DNA of 64,000 nt, taken from the NCBI RefSeq assembly GCF_963583255.1, contig NC_084813.1, positions 5,070,001 to 5,134,000 of the forward strand, read 5' to 3'. The position numbers were made by a program, and so were the translations under genes. The stretch comes from Pyrus communis. Lineage: Eukaryota > Streptophyta > Magnoliopsida > Rosales > Rosaceae. Under the pieces are notes generated by a model. It was not told the DNA's origin and searched no databases. It saw nothing but the letters and a program-made list of their open reading frames with translations. Shown here one piece after another: positions 1-11,799 of the stretch (positions within the stretch are counted from its first letter, which is position 1; the number at the start of each line of letters is the position of its first letter).

Positions 1-399
1 GTGTTCTATTTTCTTCTTCTTGGGATCATTAGAGTTATCTTGGATACTCTTCTTATTCAACATTATTCTCATCCAGTTTGATTCCTGCGGAGAAGCTAGA
101 GGTGTCACTCTGCAAAGTGACGATTTGTGTGGTAGTTTTGGAGTCTCCCGACACCAATGATTGATTGGTGTTTGCTGACCCATCATTGTTGGCCATGATA
201 TTGGCTTACACGTGATGGTTGTTGATTATAGGCTGGTTTGACAAACTGATTTGATGAAGGTGGACAAACTGATTTGACTAAGGGAAACGTTTGAACTTTG
301 AGTGATTTGCTGGTGTTGGGTTTGTTGATGGCTGCTATTTGCGGAAGCGATTACTAGGGTTAGGTCAAGAGACAGTCATAACTGACTGCTCTGATACCA
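1..399 (-). mobile_element. Ty1/copia retrotransposon, 5' internal region: primer-binding site and start of gag
   Basis: On the minus strand the primer-binding site TGGTATCAGAGC (complementary to initiator tRNA-Met) lies at 388-399. About 190 bases downstream an ATG at 194-196 opens a short reading frame of 47 codons, ending in TAA at 53-55. It is rich in Ser, Thr, Asn and Gln and ends with GIKLDENN, which resembles the start of the copia gag domain. The frame is then closed by stops, so the gag is decayed. The 5' LTR should lie just to the right of 399 and the rest of the element runs off the left edge. The LTR boundary is not clear to me. Confidence 0.6.
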
Positions 400-1081
400 T
401 CTCAAACTGGGTAAAAAATTATACTTTTTTTTTTTTTTTATATGTCACGATGTATAACAATAGGAAGGTTATATATACAGAGCATAGGAAACTATTCTAG
501 GTAAGTAATTATGAGCCTATAATCTTGCAAAATCAAATAGTTGACTTGGACTAATTAGGAATGTACAGCTCATTGACACATGTGAGTTTAAGAAGGGGAA
601 AAATATAGGGAAAGTTATGTTTGTGCTTGCTATGCTAGCATATATATATATATATATTGATATATATATTGATTCAGTAGATTTTTATTCTATGAGTTGT
701 ATTAGTAATGAGTGTCGACGCGAATACGACTTTAATCCGGATTACTACTGAATGATGTGTTTTCATTATTGTTGGGTGCTGCATGACAAAGTGGAGCTTA
801 TGTATTAGCTTTGTTTGCAAGAAATTCATGATGGTATGCTGTCCACAACCAAACACGAAAAAGGAAAAGATGTAGTATCCGTTTGCGCTTATGAAACTGC
901 AGAGATTCGGTCCGTTCCTATCCGCACTCTAATCACTACCAATGTCATGTTCCTTGCGCTACATAACTGACAGACTAAATGGTTTTGTTGCTGCCGTTGA
1001 GTTCGTGTTACTATGTGTATGATACACACACACACCCACACACATAAACAGAAACAGATGTATATATGATATCATTCATAC

Positions 1082-1113
<32 letters not shown>

Positions 1114-2215
1114 GCATATTTCGGTGCCTGGCTGGAGCTTCAGAAGAAGTATGATGTGTTTTTCATCCCAATTTTTGAAAAACACCGGTCAAGTGCCAAT
1201 TTTTGAAGGGGCTAAGAATTATATACATGAATCATAACTTCTTGGACAATTTCGTTGATGTGTTTTTCATATAGAATCTTATTCCAAAAAAGGGTTGTGT
1301 CTTCGCTCACTTGCACCTATTTTCAACAATGAAAATGATAATGATGATGGTGATGGTATTGGAAAGCCCGACTTAGCTAAGGCTCAAGATATTGAAATCG
1401 GCGATTACCAAAGGTAAAATATTCTAATCTCCATACCGAAAAAGTTAGTTGATCAACTTGATCTTAATATATATTCTGACTCGAACTGTAAGAACTTACC
1501 TACCCCGTTCAAAATTTTGATATGATTCGAATCATAAAATCGTTAAGTTCTGACAAATGAGAAAGTCAAAGGACTGGCCTGATCCATATCTTCTACACTT
1601 AGCAATGAAATTGTAGTCTTCAAACAAAGACTCAGCAGGCAACCAGTTAAAATTTCTCACTAGGTCCTCATCTAAATGTGATGTCTCTCTTTTTATCAGG
1701 TGCACAGTCCATATAGTAATGCTGATGGATTTGGTGAACTTGACATGGTCTCATAAACTGGTTAGTTGCTGAAAAGCCAACTTGCAACTTACACAGATAG
1801 AAGTCAAACTCTTCATTTTTTCGGTTCCGGAAGGGAACTGTACTCGAGAGTCTCGAGAGTGGGAGTGGTTGTCTTCTTATTTTGTAAACAATGTTACAAA
1901 GCACAAATAGTAAATTTAAAGATCGATCGATCAATCAATACTACATAAATAAACAATGTTACGAAGCACAAATACTTATTCGGAAACATTGCAATTGGGA
2001 AACATGACAAAGTTGATTGCATATATGTACTTGAAACTAGTGTACCTAAACGGATGACATACGGTCATTGAAAAGTGACACCAGAAATCAACATATACTT
2101 GAGTACCCAAATTACTGACCAAATGACATAGATCAATAAGAATATAACACGTGTAATTTTTTTTTTCAAAAAAAGAAAACCAAACATCGTTCACACTTAG
2201 AAGCCCAAAGGTTAA
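400..2215. other. Intergenic DNA, possible LTR and simple repeats
   Basis: The left part (about 400-1000) is where the LTR of the copia fragment should be, but I cannot fix its far end. Microsatellites follow: a CA-rich tract near 1025-1045, then CATA and TA repeats at about 1075-1112. A stretch at about 1290-1412 reads as a short open frame ending at a possible splice donor, but I recognise no protein in it. Bases 1890-1980 hold a local duplication of an ACAATGTTAC-AAGCACAAAT phrase. No gene is supported. Confidence 0.4.
1920..2008 (+). repeat. Dispersed repeat copy 1 (partner at 8334-8415)
   Basis: Starts with GATCGATCGATCAAT, followed by ACAATGTTACGAAGCACA, a CATTGCAATTGGGAAACAT phrase and then AAGTTGATT. 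The same order of phrases, with small differences, occurs at 8334-8415. Family not identified. Confidence 0.55.
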
Positions 2216-2587
2216 CGGCGTCTTCTCCGAATGATGTAGGACTCCAATTGTCCTTCTCCCTCCCGCTCACACTACCTCTCCCTCTCTTCTCTCTCAGACT
2301 ACATCTCTTTCTCGCTTAGATCACCATCCACCCAGAGTAGTGACGGCGAACTCCGAGCAACAACAACGACGACCATCCACCCAGGCACCTATCCAGAGTA
2401 TCCATTCTCTGCTGTATTTGATGGTATGCTTTTCAGTTTTGTATAATTTGAATTTGCGTTTGAAATTTTGGATGGTTGTTTTTCTTGACAAAGTTTGTGG
2501 CTTTGAATTTGAAAATTGCAATATTTGTATTGAGTGGGCTTTGTTTCATCCCATATTGAGATGCAACAGAATAAAAGCAAATGAATA

Positions 2588-2917
2588 ATGGAGAACATAT
2601 TTCATGTCTCCAATATTAATGTTATGTTGCAGGTTATGAAGGACAAAGAACCTACAAGATTAGATAGTAAGTCATTACCTAGTGACGAAGATGATTTACA
2701 AGGTGCAAAGTCTTCACCTACTTGTCAATCTCAAAGCCATGATGGTTCTTTGGGACCTCCTCATCTGAATAAAAGCAAAGAAATAATGGGAGATCTAGAT
2801 CTTGGAATGAAGTTTAGTTCTAAAGAGAGCACATACGATTATTACTGCAACTATGCTAGAGATAAGGGTTTTGACGTGAAGAAGCATCATTGGAAAAAAA
2901 AAATGCGGGTATCGTAA
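2588..2917 (+). pseudogene. FAR1/FHY3-like gene fragment (5' exon only)
   Basis: The coding exon probably begins at the splice acceptor TTGCAG|GTTATG (2633), although an in-frame ATG exists at 2588. It encodes an acidic leader followed by GMKFSSKESTYDYYCNYA and a DKGFDVKK stretch. This matches the opening of the FAR1 DNA-binding domain of FAR1/FHY3 transcription factors, which derive from MULE transposases. The frame closes at 2917 after a run of lysines, and from about 2935 the sequence is gypsy retrotransposon. The zinc-chelating Cys/His residues and the MULE and SWIM domains of a full protein are therefore missing. A pyrimidine-rich stretch at 2240-2330 may be its old 5' leader. It could be a host gene broken by insertion or a fragment carried by a transposon. 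Confidence 0.5.
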
Positions 2918-2934
2918 CAAGAGTAACTTATACT

Positions 2935-3720
2935 TCGGAGGCCGATCCTTAGCATAGAAGGTTCTTAATGCAGACTACTACTGGTCTACTATACATCAAG
3001 ACACTAAGGAGTTAGTACAAAAGTACGACTGCTGCCAACGGTACAAGTCGATACCAGCACTGCCAACTACACTCGTAAACGAGTCATTGAACGTTTATGC
3101 AGTGGGCAATCGACTTGGGTAAGCCAATGCTACCCGCTACTAGGGGCAAAGACATGCTGATCGTGGCAACTGACTACTTCACCAAGTGGGTGGAAACAGA
3201 TCCCATGACAACCACAACTAAGGTGGACATAAAATGATTCATATGGAGGAACATCATTTACCAATTTTCCATCCTTCAATCCATCGTCACAAACAACGAC
3301 CCATAATTCGTAGGTAAAGATTTGGCGAAGTTCTTCCAGAAATATGGCATCAAGCAACACATGTCTACACCGGGGTATCCCCAAGGCAATGGGCATGCCA
3401 AAGCATCCAACAAGATGATTCTTGACTACCTCAAGAAATCCTTATCCAACAAGAAGGGAAAATGGCCAGACGAACGTTCCGGATGTCTATGGGTGTATCA
3501 CACAAGCAAACGTTGAGCAATCGGTAAAACTCATTTCTCTTTAGCATTTGGTTTAGAAACAATCATTCCTCCCAATGTCATCATGCCAAGTATCAGCACT
3601 CTACTGCCAAACATTGAGCATAACAAAAAGGAGATGGCCACAAACTTACATCTGGTAGAGAAGAGATGCGAGAAGGTCATCACCCATATCGCAACTTACC
3701 AACAGTAACTCTTTTCCAGC
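2935..3720 (+). pseudogene. Ty3/gypsy integrase remnant
   Basis: The plus strand carries a decayed gypsy pol. Recognisable pieces are a YFTKWVETDPM stretch, FIWRNIIYQF, a degenerate TNNDPQFVG, KFFQKYGIKQHMSTPGYPQG, and LDYLKKSLSNKKGKWPDE, all from the integrase core and the region after it. Stops and a frameshift interrupt it: the open part runs 3322-3516 and the upstream part is split. An HxH/CxxC zinc region is only suggested near 2990-3050. gag, protease and reverse transcriptase are absent, so only the 3' part of the element remains. Several C-to-T-like changes create the stops, as expected of methylated, silenced copies. Confidence 0.75.
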
Positions 3721-4019
3721 ACTTATGGCTGCATAGGCTACGTGGGCCTATTTTCTTATAGAAAAGCAGCACGCTTGCCGCTGGTTTAGAGGTTAAAGGT
3801 TGGGCGTAACAAATAAGCCAAGATGAAGAAAAGCGAAGGAAGCAAGTTTATTAAATTTTCTAGCCAAATTAATAAACAAATAACAAAGGCCGAAGAAGTT
3901 CAAGCAAAGCAAAAAGCAACAAGGAAAACACGGAAAATCTTAAAGGCTGCCTAGAAGACTATTCTTCAGTAGCTTGGACATCCCACAACTACTCTATCGC
4001 CATACCTTTAGCAGCCGCT

Positions 4020-6110
4020 ACGCTCTCGGCAGCAGCATCATTCAGCACTTCACCCCCGGCTACCCTAGTTTGGGCACCAACTTCTTCGACTACTTCACCA
4101 ATGGAAGCCTTAAAAGTAAAGGCAAACAAGTCTTCTAGAGAAATAGATAAGGTCTCGAAGTATTTCCTAGTAAACTCAAAGTCATACGCCTTACCAAAGA
4201 GATGATCTACATAACCCAGCTTGTAGAAATCGGCCTAACTCTGAACAAGCGAAGCCTCGAGCCCAGCCTTCTCACCCTTCAGTTGCTTGTTCTCCTTGAG
4301 CAGACCAACACGGACGCATTGCAACTCATCCACTTCTTTCTTCAGATTTTCATTGATCTTCAGTGCACATTGGAGTTCCAACATTTGGGGTTCAAGCCTA
4401 TCGACGACATTCTTGAAGTGGATCACTTGATTATAAGCAGCAATCAACTCTTCATCTTTTACATAAGCAACAGAACGAAGCTCAGAAATGGCACGCTCAA
4501 GATTTTGAATATAAGGTATGTAACATCCAATCTCCTTCATTGCACTTTCACATTTAACTTGGATCGAGTAAATGCTAGTCTTCAAGTTAACGATCTTCTG
4601 ACGAGCGGTTTCAAGTTGCAGAAAGGTGGGGGTAGAGATATTTGACCCTTTCAAAATGACGAGTTCAGACTCCAACGTCTTGATCTTCTCGGTGGAAGAA
4701 TAAGCTTCAGCTGCCATAGTCTTTGTCATTTCCTTGGCAACCTTAGTATCCTCTTGGTCAAGAGCATAGACTCGGATGCCAGAATTGTCGTTTTCTGCAT
4801 CATAGTAAGCAAAGCAGTCATTCTATATTGGGTCGTACGTTTCGCAAAGGAACTTGGTTGGCACACGCGTCTATGTCTTCAAGCAGATATGGCTTCAAAA
4901 TCATATAGATCTCAGCAGCCTATCAAGAAACAGGCTTGGTGGATATTTCACAACTGCCCACGTGATCATTCTCCTATTTCTCAGCAGGCGAACCAGTCTT
5001 AGTAGCAAGAGGAACAGGCCTTGGTGCCACTTTAGCAGTAGAGTCCACTTTATAGCTTTTTATAGTAGCAATCATATCTGAAGGTGAACCAAACTTAGCT
5101 CTCAACGAATGTCTTGGCATAAATTTCAGCACTAAGGGCATAACAGAACCTTTACGTTGAGCAATCCTATCAGCAATAGTACTAGCTACTTTCGACATGG
5201 CAAACGTCATCGACTCAAATATAGTGGCCTAATCTTTCTTTCTCTTGGAAACAGTTAAGTTAATCACAAGCCCATCGGTAGCAGGCAAACTCTCACGAGC
5301 AGCGGAGGAAGTCTTCGACTTCTTCTCAACTAACATCTCTTAAGAAAGCGGGGAAGATTTCTTCTTTCCACCTTCATTCACAACGAGCTCCAATACAGCG
5401 ATCAAACAAGTTAATGCCTCCGTCTTGATCTACTTTATCCCCCCTCTCGGCGGCAGCCCACATTTCTCTCGATGAAGAGGGCTAATTAGCCAATGCCATT
5501 CACGGTACTTAGTAGAGATACCTAAAGCAACATGCACCTTCTTCATATCTGGAGAAGTCTTGGGAGTTTAGCCAAATTTTGAATCTACATAAGCAGGGAA
5601 AACAATCAACAAATCAGAGAGTGGCTCAGCAAAAGCACAAAGCAGCCTAGAAACTAGGCAGTCTACTTACTGGTGATGAAAATTGTCAAAACGCTTAGAT
5701 CAGGGGAAGAGTAAGACTCCTACTTTCCACTTATCTCCAAAGTCTCATTGGCCCGGTCATGATCTCTTTCTCAAATGATCGAAGAGCCTATGACGGGATC
5801 ACAGGTACCCAACTCCATCAATATAGTATATGTCAAAGAAGTACCAGAATTCGTTAATGGTCAAATCTAAGTTAAAGAATTGGCTTAGGTTGAGGAATCC
5901 CACCATCACACGGATCGCATTTGGAGAACATTGAACGGAGGCACACTTTATGGAGCAAAGCACTTTTTGGAAGAAACGTGACATGGGAAAAGTAAATCCC
6001 AACAAGAAGTAGTAAGGGTGAAACTTGATGGCTTTCCGAGCCCCACTACATGGCTCACAACTGTTACCCTCCTTGACAAGCTTCACACGCACCCCAGACG
6101 AAATGGCGAT
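4020..6110 (-). pseudogene. Antisense additional ORF of the gypsy element (coiled-coil plus conserved N-terminal region), broken
   Basis: Downstream of the integrase, the minus strand holds three long open pieces that look like one decayed protein. The N-terminal piece (5799-6092) contains FHPYYFLLGF, FPMSRFFQKVL and NLSQFFNLDLTINEFWYFF, a pattern common in ORFs attached to plant gypsy elements. The middle piece (4974-5210) is basic. The C-terminal piece (4235-4729) is a long coiled coil rich in Glu, Lys and Leu. Extra antisense ORFs between pol and the 3' LTR are known in the Tat lineage of plant gypsy elements; assignment here is inference from layout. Stops between the pieces show that it is dead. 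Confidence 0.55.
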
Positions 6111-6779
6111 GAGCCGTCGGAGCTAATTTTGAAATAAGCAGCCTTGAAATAGCCCACTTTACTCAAAAACCTGCCTTAACAATACAACAGCAGCACATCA
6201 TCATCACTTTTGTGGCTTAAAGAAGACATCCTCGAAGAAATTCTACAAAGACGCAAGGAAGAATCATTAAACGGCTGCAAAAACAAAAACAAAAAAAAAC
6301 AACAACAACAACAACAAACGCATTAGGCCCCACGACCCAAGGACCAACAAGCCATGGGCTAAAGACCGCAAGAACCCAGCAGTCACGCCAGGCCTCACGG
6401 CCTGGTCCCTTCTTCCTTGGCCCAAAGACTTCTTGGCCCAATTCAGCTGGAAACGGGCAGACGCCCCTTCGCCTCCCACACTTTCTCTCTGCAAGCGGGC
6501 CCTAACCCAGCAAATTGGGAGGCCTACGCATTCTTAACACCTCCTGAAAAGGACAAGCCTAAAGCCTAGCCCGTTACTCACATGCCTAGCCTATGACAGG
6601 TTTAGCCCAGCACCCTAATGCTCAAATCAGCTTGGCCCAAGCCGAGCCGTACCTGGCCTAGCCAACCGTTGCTGCACCAAGCTGACAGCAGCAAGCCACC
6701 CACAATAACAATGTTGTGACGTTTCTAGCCACTTTTTCACACATCCTTGACCCTCGTCGAGCCAAATTTCAAGCCCCGA

Positions 6780-7690
6780 GGCTCCAAAAAATTATGAAGA
6801 CAAGGAAAAATTAAGTTTTTATTACCTTGGTGCGGCATGAAGATGAAGAAAGCAACGAAAGATGGTATTTTGCACAGACAATGGTAGAAGATTGCTAGGG
6901 GAAGGGGAACAAATATCTTTTAGCTTTCTCTCTCTTGTAGGGTATAATAAATTGCTCTGTGAAGTTGATCTAATCATCTACTTAAGGTAAACTTAAATAA
7001 ACTTTGGAAGTGATTTATTTCCCTTTCCTAGAAGGATCTAATTTCCAATTAATGTGAGAATCTACATCAAAATAGGAAACAATCTTATGTTTCCTAAAGT
7101 AAGGGAACTTTTTTGCAATTGCCGCCCTTTCTTGCGAGCAGCCCAACAAGTATGGGGGCATTTGTGGAGCAAAAGATAATCAAGAAAATTATGGAGGTGA
7201 CATGTGAACTTTTGGGTAAAAATGACAAAATTACCCTTGAGACACACTGGGATTCCCACTCGCATGCAATAGATAATAACGGCTCAATCAAAAAAGAGTC
7301 AAATGTGATCAAAATGGTATTTATTCAAATCCGTCTCATCACTCCTCATCAAATCCTTATTCAAAAGGTAACTCCCAATTTTCCTATTTAAATTAGGATT
7401 AATTTCCATGTAATTGCAAGATATTATTTCACATAATATCTTGCAATTATTCACACAAATTCACCATATATGGCTGGCCACTATTCTCCAAATAGGGTCG
7501 GTCACTCCCCTATAAATAGCCCCTATTCTTCCACTAAAAAAGTAAGTCATTTGCTATCCACAAATTCCTAAGCACATTCTTTTCAGAATTTTAACTTTGG
7601 AATAAGAGATTCTTCAGCCAAACCCCCCCCCCCCCAATTTATCATGGGCGCGTAAGGCTTTTGGCCTTAATCATAGACATTTGTATTTTG
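6780..7690 (+). repeat. Possible 3' LTR of the gypsy element
   Basis: Follows the antisense ORF. It has a promoter-like CCCTATAAATAGCCCC at about 7508-7523, a C-homopolymer at 7625-7636, and AT-rich low-coding sequence. No second copy is present in the window, so LTR ends cannot be fixed. The short open frames here (for example 7113-7391) are not credible genes. Confidence 0.3.
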
Positions 7691-8763
7691 CAGGTGCATT
7701 TTCGTCAAAGGAGAAGATGGTAAAAATTTGCATTCATAGTAAGTTGTCCAAACCAAGCACGAATAAGGATGAGTTCTAGACGGTTTTACATTATGAGAGT
7801 AGATAGATATTAGATTCAGTACTAGTCTATATAATTTGCTATCATCATCACCAATTTATCGTATATTCCTTGCATTGTATAAATGAACAACTGAATCTAT
7901 TTGTTGTTATGGTTGAGTTCATGATGTAGTTGTGAATACAAGTATCGTAATGCTGTTTTCTTGTGGTTGACAGACACACATGAAATATGCGTTATCTTCG
8001 TTCATGTACATGTCAAGTTGGAACCGAACTTGCTAATAACAGTCATGAGGGGAGATGAGTTCTGGCGAAGAAGACAAAAAGACCGCACTCTCACTGTACA
8101 AGGTGCATAAGAAAACTGTGAAGAATAACACCACCATTTGCCCATATGGGAGAAAACTAGTCGATGTGTTCCAGTCGGTTTTTACCATGTAATTCTTGAT
8201 ATGTTGAGACTTGTTATAATGTGGTGCTGAGATTTGTCAACTACTTTACTACTATTGGAAGAGGAAAATAATGAACTAAACATTAATTTGGTATATATTT
8301 TTGCCTTATCGTGTTTACATACAAAATTAGTGATTGATCGATCGATCAATAGTACGTATGTAGACAATGTTACGAATCACATATACATATTGGTAAAATT
8401 GTAATGGGGAAACATAGAAGTTGATTTTTATTTATTTAAATGGAGAAAGATTAAGCGAGATTAGCTCTTACGTAATGGTTACGTGCAAGACACTTACCCT
8501 TCCCTCAAGAAGTGATGACCATTATACTAAAAAAACCTCATTTGTCCCTTCTCTACCAACTTTTTTTTTTTTGTTTTTTTTTTGGCAGTAGTAGTATTTT
8601 TTTTTTCAAATGTTTAAACAGAATTTGGTCCAAACATGGTTTTTTTTTTTTCCTTCTGTGTGCTCATATGTTAACGATTGATTGTAACAATTTTTAATTA
8701 AGTATATGTGGTGGGCTTGAATGGGGTTTTAGATATTTTATACATGAAATCGGGAAAAAAATT
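7690..8763. other. Intergenic DNA
   Basis: AT-rich, without a recognisable gene. It contains the second copy of a dispersed repeat (8334-8415) and several T-homopolymers at 8560-8655. The segment runs up to the target-site duplication of the copia element at 8764. Confidence 0.4.
8334..8415 (+). repeat. Dispersed repeat copy 2 (partner at 1920-2008)
   Basis: GATCGATCGATCAATAGTAC, then ACAATGTTACGAATCACA and TTGTAATGGGGAAACAT, followed by AAGTTGATT. Same phrase order as the copy at 1920-2008; similarity ends on both sides, so it is a short shared repeat and not a large duplication. Confidence 0.55.
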
Positions 8764-8768
8764 CATGT

Positions 8769-9156
8769 TGTTATAAATAAGAAAAGTTAGAGAGATAACC
8801 TTTACTAGGTACAGGAGAAAAGCGGGTGCTAGATATCACACTATTTAGTTTTGTGACTATAACATAAAAGATTGCAAGAAATAGGAAATGAGGGATAATG
8901 ATAAATATTGCTTTCACTTCTTTCTTTTCTGTTGTGTGTTGTAATTACACACGGAATGCTCTTTATATAGAGTCATATCCGTGACAAAACAAAATGTGAA
9001 GTGATTGCTTCTTTTGAAAAAACTTCACATAATAACAAGCTATTAATGTAGCCTTTTTGAAATCGTCAGATAATAACAAGCTATTCCTGCAGCCTTTTTG
9101 AAATCTTCATATAATGACAAACTGCTGTGGGCATTCACTCCAAGAATTTTACAACA
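8769..9156 (-). repeat. 3' LTR of the copia element
   Basis: 388 bp, TG...CA ended. It matches 11259-11645 along its full length with about 30 differences and one single-base gap by eye. Confidence 0.9.
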
Positions 9157-9429
9157 CTCCCCCTTGGATGCCCACATGTCAACATTAGTTGCCTTGTTAA
9201 AACCGTGCTCGAAAAAACCCAATGGGAAAAAAAACCGTAGCAAAGGAAAAATAGTACAACTTAGCTTGAATTGTTGATATAGTGTTAAGTATGCTTATGT
9301 TGCCTCATTAAAACCTTGATAGGAAAAATTCAATGAGAAAAATCCTAGTCAAAGGAAAAAAAGTACAACATATATGTATCATGGATGCTCCACCTGATAT
9401 GTTTTTCCCCCTAATTCCGCATTCTTCAA

Positions 9430-10915
9430 GTTTAACTGATTGGTAAGTCGACGTAATCTAATACAATGCACTAGCTTCTGAAACATACACTTTGATAGAG
9501 ATTTGGTGAATAGGTCTGCTAGATTTTCATTGGAACGAATTTGTCTGACTTCAATAACTTTAGCCTTCTGAAGCTTATGTGCATTGAAAAACTTTGGAGA
9601 TATATGTTTAGTCTTATCACCTTTGATGAATCATTCATTCATTTGGGCAACACAGGCTGCATTATTTTCATGAATGACAATTGGAATGTCTGTCTTTGTA
9701 GGTAGACCACATGAATTCCAGATATGATGGATCATTAATCTTAACCAAGAACATTCATGACTTGCTTCATGTAAAGGAAGTATTTCTGAATGATTGGAAG
9801 ATGTAGCAACTAATGTTTGCTTTGTTGAGCCCTATAAGACTGATATATCTCCATTAGTGAACACATATCCAGTTTGTTAGCAGGCTTTATGCGGATGAGG
9901 GAGAAAATCGACATATGCATATCCAACAAAGATCTGGTCTTTTATTGATTTCTCTTAGTAGAGGAAACCCATGTCTATTGTCCTACAAAGGTATGGTAAA
10001 ATATCTTTGACTCTCTTCCAATGACGGATTGCTGGAGCAGAGCTATACCTTGTTAATAAGTTGACTGAAAAAGTTATATATGGTCTAGTACATTGTGCTA
10101 AATACAATAAAGCACTTATTGCACTCAGATATGATACTTCTGGACCAATGACCATTTCATCATCTTCTTTTGGACATAATGGATCTTTCTTGATGTCTAG
10201 AGAATGAACGACCATTGTTATGCTGAGTAGATAAGCCTTGTCCATCTAAATTGCTTCAGGATTTTTTCAATTTAAGCTGATTAACGGACCAAAATTCCAT
10301 TAGCACGGTGCTCGATCTGTAGGCCGAGACAATATTTTATTTTTTTCAAGGTCTTTCATTTCAAATTCGCTTTTCAGATATTCAACAGTTTTATTGAGCT
10401 ATTCAGGGGTTCCAACAAAGTTCATATCATCAACATATACTGCCACTATAACAAATCTAGAATGCGATTTCTTGATGAACACACAAGGACAAATGACATT
10501 GTTGGTATATCCTTCTTTGATCAAATACTTACTGAGACGATTATACCACATTTTTCCGGATTATTTCAACCCATATAATGATCGCCTTAATTTGATTAAG
10601 AGCATACTTTGTGGTTTGTTAGTCGTTTCAAGCAACTTAAGTCCTTATGGGACCTTCATATATATATATATCTGTATCTAATTTTCCATATAGATATGCG
10701 GTGACAACATGCCTAAGTCGAATGTCAAGTTTTTCTAAAACCACCAAACTTATTAAGTAATGGAACATAATTGTGTCCATTACAGGAGAGTATGTCTCCT
10801 CATAATCAATTCCAAGTCTTTGTGAAAAATCTTGTGCAACGAGTTGTGCTTTATATCTTGCAATCTTGTTTTTCTCATTGCGTTTTCTTATGAATATCCA
10901 TTTGTAACCCACGGG
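9430..10915 (-). pseudogene. Copia reverse transcriptase / RNase H remnant
   Basis: On the minus strand 10637-10912 encodes the N-terminal part of the reverse transcriptase: KWIFIRKRNE, KARLVAQ-like KAQLVAQDFSQRLGIDY, ETYSPV, then DIRLRHVVTAYLYGKLD, where the family expects DVKTAFLYG. The catalytic YVDDM region should fall around 10430-10440, where stops and changes are present. 9955-10245 encodes the region before RNase H, with YLSAISALLYLAQCTRP (family YRSAIGALMYLA.CTRPD) and RHWKRVKDILPYL. Frames are interrupted throughout, so no functional protein can be made. Confidence 0.75.
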
Positions 10916-11258
10916 GTTTACGCCAAACGGGGTTTGGACTACCGGTCCAAAAACACCTCGCCTTTCTAAGAAATTTAATTCTGCCTGGATTGCATATTTC
11001 CCCTTAGGCCAATCTTGTCTCTGTTTGCATTCATCAATAGAGCGGGACTCAATATCATCGCTTAATATGATTTTAGTGGCTACATGATTATATCATTTCA
11101 ATCCCATAATTCATTAGTATATGCATAATTTATGGAGATTTCTTTGCTTTCATGTACTTCTGTCTCTTCAGGGACATATGTCTCATCAAGGACATGTGTC
11201 TCATCAAGGACATTTTCTTTTTCTGAAACATGAAGGTTAGAGAGTCATGCTTATAATG

Positions 11259-11645
11259 TGTTATAAATAAGAAAAGTTAGAAAGATAACCTTTACTAGGT
11301 AAAGAAGAGAAGCATGTGCTAGATATCACATTATTTAGTTTTGTGACTATAACATAAAAGATTGCAGGAAATAGGAAATGAGGGATACTGATAATATTGC
11401 TTTCACTTCTTTCTTTTCTGTTGTGTGTTGTAATTACATACGAAGTGCTCTTTATATAGAGCCACATTCATGACAAAACAAAATGTGAAGTGATTGCTTC
11501 TTTTGAAATAACTTCACATAATAACAAGCTATTGCTGTAGCCATTTTGAAATCTTTAGATAATAACAAGCTATTCTTGTAGCCTTTTTAAAATCTTCATA
11601 TAATGATAAATTGATGTGGGCATTCACTCCAATAATTTTACAACA
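11259..11645 (-). repeat. 5' LTR of the copia element
   Basis: 387 bp partner of 8769-9156. The CTTTATATAGAG phrase near 11450 may be the TATA region. Confidence 0.9.
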
Positions 11646-11799
11646 CATGTTCGATATGTGATACATTTGACGCTGCCAAATTATTATTGTTATTTTTGTT
11701 GAACAAACTATATGATTTATATTAAAGATGAAAGAGTGTAATATAGTTCCATTCCCATTTGATGAGAATAATGGAACCTAACACTTTTCATTCCAAGTG

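Larger units (their letters stand above)
8764..11650 (-). mobile_element. Ty1/copia LTR retrotransposon, internally deleted, with target-site duplications
   Basis: Two direct LTRs (8769-9156 and 11259-11645) start TGTTATAAATAAG and end TTTTACAACA. They are flanked by the perfect 5-bp target duplication CATGT at 8764-8768 and 11646-11650. The reading direction is minus: next to the left (3') LTR the minus strand shows a polypurine tract, AAGGGGGAG, ending at 9157. The internal part is only about 2.1 kb and holds just reverse transcriptase and RNase H remnants. gag, protease and integrase are missing and no clear primer-binding site is seen inside the right LTR. I count about 30 differences between the LTRs, so the insertion is old. 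Confidence 0.9.

Noticed and set aside
7113..7391. 92-codon open frame as a gene
   Set aside because: Lies in a probable LTR, with no domain and frames on the other strand of equal length.
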